From: an uncultured Streptococcus sp. | GTDB lineage: Bacteria > Bacillota > Bacilli > Lactobacillales > Aerococcaceae | Assembly: GCA_916050055.1 (NCBI GenBank) | Contig: CAJZJY010000047.1 | Coordinates: forward strand, 1 to 7,946 | Direction of reading: 5' to 3' | Length of the DNA: 7,946 bases | Shown: positions 5,291 through 7,946 of the stretch, piece by piece | How positions within the stretch are numbered: position 1 is the first letter of the stretch | Layout of the letters: every line of letters starts with the position of its first letter | Notes under the pieces: generated by a model | Seen by the model: only the letters and a program-made list of their open reading frames with translations | What the model was told of the DNA's origin: nothing | Database searches by the model: none | Made by a program: the position numbers and the translations under genes

Positions 5291-6001
5291 CCGTACTTTT
5301 TGAAAAATACGTTGCAATTGTTTTTGTAGATTAGTGGAATGTTCGAAGTTTAGTGAGTGTCCTTCAAGATAAAGAGAGTACGGTACTTCGATTTGAACAG
5401 CTTCAATGCTTGGGTGCTTTCCAAAGGTCGCAATAATATTACCGCCTGAAAAGGGAGTGTCTACTCGAGTGGATAAGCCTTCTTCCTGGAAGAGAGTTTG
5501 GAGTTGCTCCAGAATCTCTTCGCTAATGGTTTGTTTCCTACGCGTCCCTATAATAATATCGCTTGTTTGAAAAAGTTTGTCATCATAGCTATGCAAATCA
5601 ATCAATAGCACTTTGGAATATTGCTCTAATTTTTGATGAAGCAAACTCTCTAAGTGGTGATAGTAGGGCGTGTAATACCGTTTCAACCAGTCCGCTTGTT
5701 TTTGCTTGGACGGATAGTTGTAAAATAGCTGATGTCCTAGTTCATCTATTCTTGGAATGATTGGTTGAGTTGCTTTTCCTGTGCGTGGTTTAAAACGATT
5801 CACATCTATAATATATCGAGACACAGTGGCTACTAGAGTCGTCTCCAAAAGCGGGGCCACAAGTTCTGGAAGAGCCCAGTCCGTATGCTCACGTTTGGAT
5901 GTCTGATTACAAAGCGGGGCAATGTCTTGTGGAATATCCGTCCCACTATGCGGAATAGAAATCACAAGAGGTGAATTCGTTTGTTTGTGAATGACTTGCA
6001 C
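5276..6001 (-). CDS. N-formylglutamate amidohydrolase family protein
   Basis: This 241-aa cytoplasmic hydrolase belongs to the N-formylglutamate amidohydrolase family (PF05013), which includes HutG-type enzymes releasing formate from N-formyl-glutamate and related acyl-amino-acid hydrolases. Family motifs are in order: IPHSG (16-20), SRYIIDVNR (61-69), LLIDLHSY (131-138) and, near the C-terminus, the acidic segment AVQIEVPYSLYLE. His18 and His136 are likely metal ligands. The GTG start at 6001 has an AAGAAGG-type ribosome binding site about 7 bases upstream on the minus strand. No hut genes lie nearby, so the true substrate is open. It points away from pepF and shares the intergenic region with it. 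Its last codons lie in the 36-bp palindrome. Confidence 0.85.
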   Translation of the reverse strand: MQVIHKQTNSPLVISIPHSGTDIPQDIAPLCNQTSKREHTDWALPELVAPLLETTLVATVSRYIIDVNRFKPRTGKATQPIIPRIDELGHQLFYNYPSKQKQADWLKRYYTPYYHHLESLLHQKLEQYSKVLLIDLHSYDDKLFQTSDIIIGTRRKQTISEEILEQLQTLFQEEGLSTRVDTPFSGGNIIATFGKHPSIEAVQIEVPYSLYLEGHSLNFEHSTNLQKQLQRIFQKVRMYHF

Positions 6002-6033
6002 CGAGGCACCTTCTTTCGTATTTCAATATTCCT

Positions 6034-6062
6034 AGTATAGCAAACGAACCGGAGATTGTGTA
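6034..6062 (-). promoter_or_regulatory. Promoter of the amidohydrolase gene
   Basis: On the minus strand TATACT (6039-6034) is preceded by TGC, an extended -10. A four-of-six -35 match, TACACA (6062-6057), lies 17 bases upstream. It overlaps the divergent pepF promoter. Confidence 0.55.
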
Positions 6063-6066
6063 TAAT
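6038..6066 (+). promoter_or_regulatory. Promoter of pepF
   Basis: A perfect -10 TATAAT (6061-6066) follows TGTG (6057-6060), the TRTG motif common before -10 in Gram-positive promoters. The -35 at 6038-6043 (TAGCAA) is weak. Transcription would start near 6073, leaving a leader of about 20 bases. Confidence 0.65.
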
Positions 6067-6093
6067 GGATACTATCGAAAAGGAGTGACTTTT

Positions 6094-7902
6094 ATGGCTG
6101 AAATTAAATTAGTACCTAGAAGTGAAGTAGATCCTTCTATTACATGGGACATGACTTTACTTTATCCAAGCGACGAAGCATTTTATGCAGAGTTGGACAA
6201 CTTAAAGAAAGAAATGAAAGCTTTCAAAGAAAAATACGAAAATAACTTGGGTGACTTAGAAGTATTAGATGAAGCGATTCGCAGATACGAAGCGATTGAA
6301 TTAGCAGTGTATCGCGCTTCTCATTATGCGGAACTACCAATGACGGTAGACCGTTTGAATCCAAAAGTGGTGGAAAATGCCACAGAGTTTGAAGCAGTGA
6401 GCGTATCTTATGCGGAAAACATGAGCTTTGTAATGACAGAACTCATTTCATTAGACGAGGCCTTCTTAAACGAGTTCGTAACTCAGAAGAGACCAGATTT
6501 AGCGTACTTTGTAGAGAAAGTGATTCGTCAAAAGAAACATACGCTTTCTAAAGATGCTGAACAAGTATTATCAAACTTAAGTAGCTTACCAGGTTTCTAC
6601 CAATTATATGAAGTAACAAAACACGAAGATATGCAATTCGAGTCATTTGAAGCAAATGGCAAGACACTTGAAAATAGCTTCGTATTATACGAAAACTTAC
6701 ATGAAATGGATCCTGATAAAGAAGTACGTCGTGGTGCGGCTAAGAGCTTCTACAAAACATTGAATGCCTATAAAAATACAGTTGCTAATGAATATATTTC
6801 TCAATTGAAGAAAGAAAAAATGATGGCGACAATGCGTGGATACGACAGTGTCATTGACTACTTATTAGACGAACAAGATGGAGACCGTGAATTATACGAT
6901 CGTCAAATTCGTATGCTGATGACAGACCTAGCTCCTCATATGCAACGCTATATCAAATTATTAGCGAAAGAACACGGCATTTCTGATATGCAATTCATGG
7001 ATGCGAAAATCAACTTAGATCCAGAATTCGAAGTGGATATGACGATTGAAGAATCTCGCGAGTACTTGAAGAAAGCTTTAGGCATTCTGGGAGAAGACTA
7101 CAAAGCGATGATTGACGAAAGTTATGACAAACGTTGGACTGACTTCCCTCAAAACATCGGTAAGAGCACGGGTGGATTCTGTGCGACTGTTCCTAACGTT
7201 GCTGGATTTATCCTATTATCATGGACTGGTAAAATGAACGAAGTATTCGTGTTAGCGCACGAATTAGGACATGCATACCACTTCATGTCAACAGGGAAAC
7301 ATCAATCCATTTTAAACAATGAATGTTCATTATACTTCGTTGAAGCTCCTTCAACATGTAATGAAGTGATTGTTTCAAACTACTTACTAAAAACAAGTAC
7401 AGATGCTCGTTTCAAACGTTGGGTCATCAGCAATATGATTAGCCGTACTTATTTCCACAATATGGTAACGCACTATATGGAAGCTGTATACCAAGATCGT
7501 ATTTATAAAATGATTGATAATAACGAAATGTTGAACGCGGATGTATTATCAAACGTGAAAAAAGAAGTGATGCAAGAATTCTTCGGTGATAGCCTTGTTG
7601 TAAACGAAGGGGCAGAGTTGACATGGATGCGTCAACCACACTACTACATGGGGTTATATCCATATACGTATTCAGCAGGTCTAACAATTGGGACTGCGAT
7701 TGCCAACCAAATCGAAGAACATCCTGAACACGCAAAAGTGTGGTTAGATACATTATCTAAAGGTGGAAGCATGTCTGCTAAAGATTTAGCGATTCATGCG
7801 GGTTGCGATGTTTCAACAGATGAACCATTGAAACAAGCGATTGCTTACGTTGGACATTTAGTAGACCAATTAGAAAGCTTAACAGCAGAATTAAAAGCAT
7901 AA
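6094..7902 (+). CDS. pepF: Oligoendopeptidase F (M3B zinc metallopeptidase)
   Basis: This 602-aa cytoplasmic zinc peptidase cleaves short oligopeptides, typically 7-17 residues, released from uptake or protein turnover. The ATG at 6094 has AAAAGGAG (6078-6085) 8 bases upstream; the open frame runs on upstream to 6058, but that region contains the -10 box, so it is not coding. The N-terminal helical PepF lobe covers roughly residues 10-190 and the M3 catalytic domain about 200-590. The zinc motif is HELGH (389-393) with catalytic Glu390, and Glu417 in FVEAPST is the probable third ligand. The segment around 516-526 carries the His516, Tyr522, Tyr524 and Tyr526 cluster expected for substrate binding. 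Full length fits the family (about 600 aa). No signal peptide is present. It is monocistronic, flanked by its own promoter and a strong terminator. Nothing unusual is seen in the coding sequence. Confidence 0.96.
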   Translation: MAEIKLVPRSEVDPSITWDMTLLYPSDEAFYAELDNLKKEMKAFKEKYENNLGDLEVLDEAIRRYEAIELAVYRASHYAELPMTVDRLNPKVVENATEFEAVSVSYAENMSFVMTELISLDEAFLNEFVTQKRPDLAYFVEKVIRQKKHTLSKDAEQVLSNLSSLPGFYQLYEVTKHEDMQFESFEANGKTLENSFVLYENLHEMDPDKEVRRGAAKSFYKTLNAYKNTVANEYISQLKKEKMMATMRGYDSVIDYLLDEQDGDRELYDRQIRMLMTDLAPHMQRYIKLLAKEHGISDMQFMDAKINLDPEFEVDMTIEESREYLKKALGILGEDYKAMIDESYDKRWTDFPQNIGKSTGGFCATVPNVAGFILLSWTGKMNEVFVLAHELGHAYHFMSTGKHQSILNNECSLYFVEAPSTCNEVIVSNYLLKTSTDARFKRWVISNMISRTYFHNMVTHYMEAVYQDRIYKMIDNNEMLNADVLSNVKKEVMQEFFGDSLVVNEGAELTWMRQPHYYMGLYPYTYSAGLTIGTAIANQIEEHPEHAKVWLDTLSKGGSMSAKDLAIHAGCDVSTDEPLKQAIAYVGHLVDQLESLTAELKA

Positions 7903-7913
7903 TCATAATAAAC

Positions 7914-7945
7914 AAAAACGCGCTACAATCGTAGCGCGTTTTTTT
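7914..7945. terminator. Strong, probably bidirectional terminator after pepF
   Basis: ACGCGCTAC (7918-7926) pairs perfectly with GTAGCGCGT (7931-7939) around the loop AATC. Five A precede the stem region and seven T (7939-7945) end it, so the hairpin can terminate transcription from either side. It lies at the right edge of the window. Confidence 0.95.
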
Positions 7946-7946
7946 G

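Noticed and set aside
5563..5760. Plus-strand 65-codon frame within the amidohydrolase gene
   Set aside because: It is antisense to conserved motif-bearing sequence and has no credible start context.
6058..6093. Twelve-residue N-terminal extension of PepF
   Set aside because: The extension would be encoded by the -10 box and the AAAAGGAG ribosome binding site for ATG 6094.

Overview
The window is about 7.9 kb of low-GC Firmicute DNA. AT-rich codon use, strong AGGAGG-type ribosome binding sites, extended -10 promoters and U-tailed hairpin terminators all point to Lactobacillales. The trpX-type transporter, the ClC-TrkA_C fusion and PepF suggest a streptococcus/Carnobacteriaceae-like host, possibly Granulicatella-like. 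That placement is inference; there is no rRNA or marker gene to settle it. There is no sign of phage, insertion sequence, CRISPR array, tRNA or rRNA.

Left part (1-3287): one transcription unit for a putative tryptophan ABC importer. A near-consensus promoter (88-116) starts a roughly 300-nt untranslated leader. The leader carries a 17-codon peptide gene (147-200) with a single Trp codon four codons before its stop. At least seven RNA segments follow, and they can pair in two mutually exclusive chains. The OFF chain ends in two U-tailed hairpins (296-340 and 345-379). The ON chain occupies the 5' halves of both hairpins. No T-box consensus is visible. Behind the leader lie the substrate-binding protein (424-1458), permease (1565-2461) and ATPase (2462-3244), closed by a strong terminator (3251-3287). 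The natural reading is ribosome-mediated attenuation by charged tRNA-Trp, with a double-terminator 'domino' layout. This is the most interesting item in the window.

Middle part (3300-5242): a ClC-type chloride/proton exchanger with a C-terminal TrkA_C domain (3335-4888), then an 86-residue single-pass membrane protein with a cytoplasmic-type coiled coil (4937-5197), each with an extended -10 promoter just upstream, and a terminator at 5207-5242.

Right part (5255-7946): an N-formylglutamate amidohydrolase family gene on the minus strand (5276-6001) ends inside a perfect 36-bp palindrome. It diverges from pepF (6094-7902), an oligoendopeptidase F. The two genes appear to use overlapping divergent promoters, and pepF ends in a strong, probably bidirectional terminator at the right edge. 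Tryptophan uptake, peptide hydrolysis and acyl-amino-acid hydrolysis fit an amino-acid-dependent lifestyle, but nothing in the sequence ties these units into one pathway.
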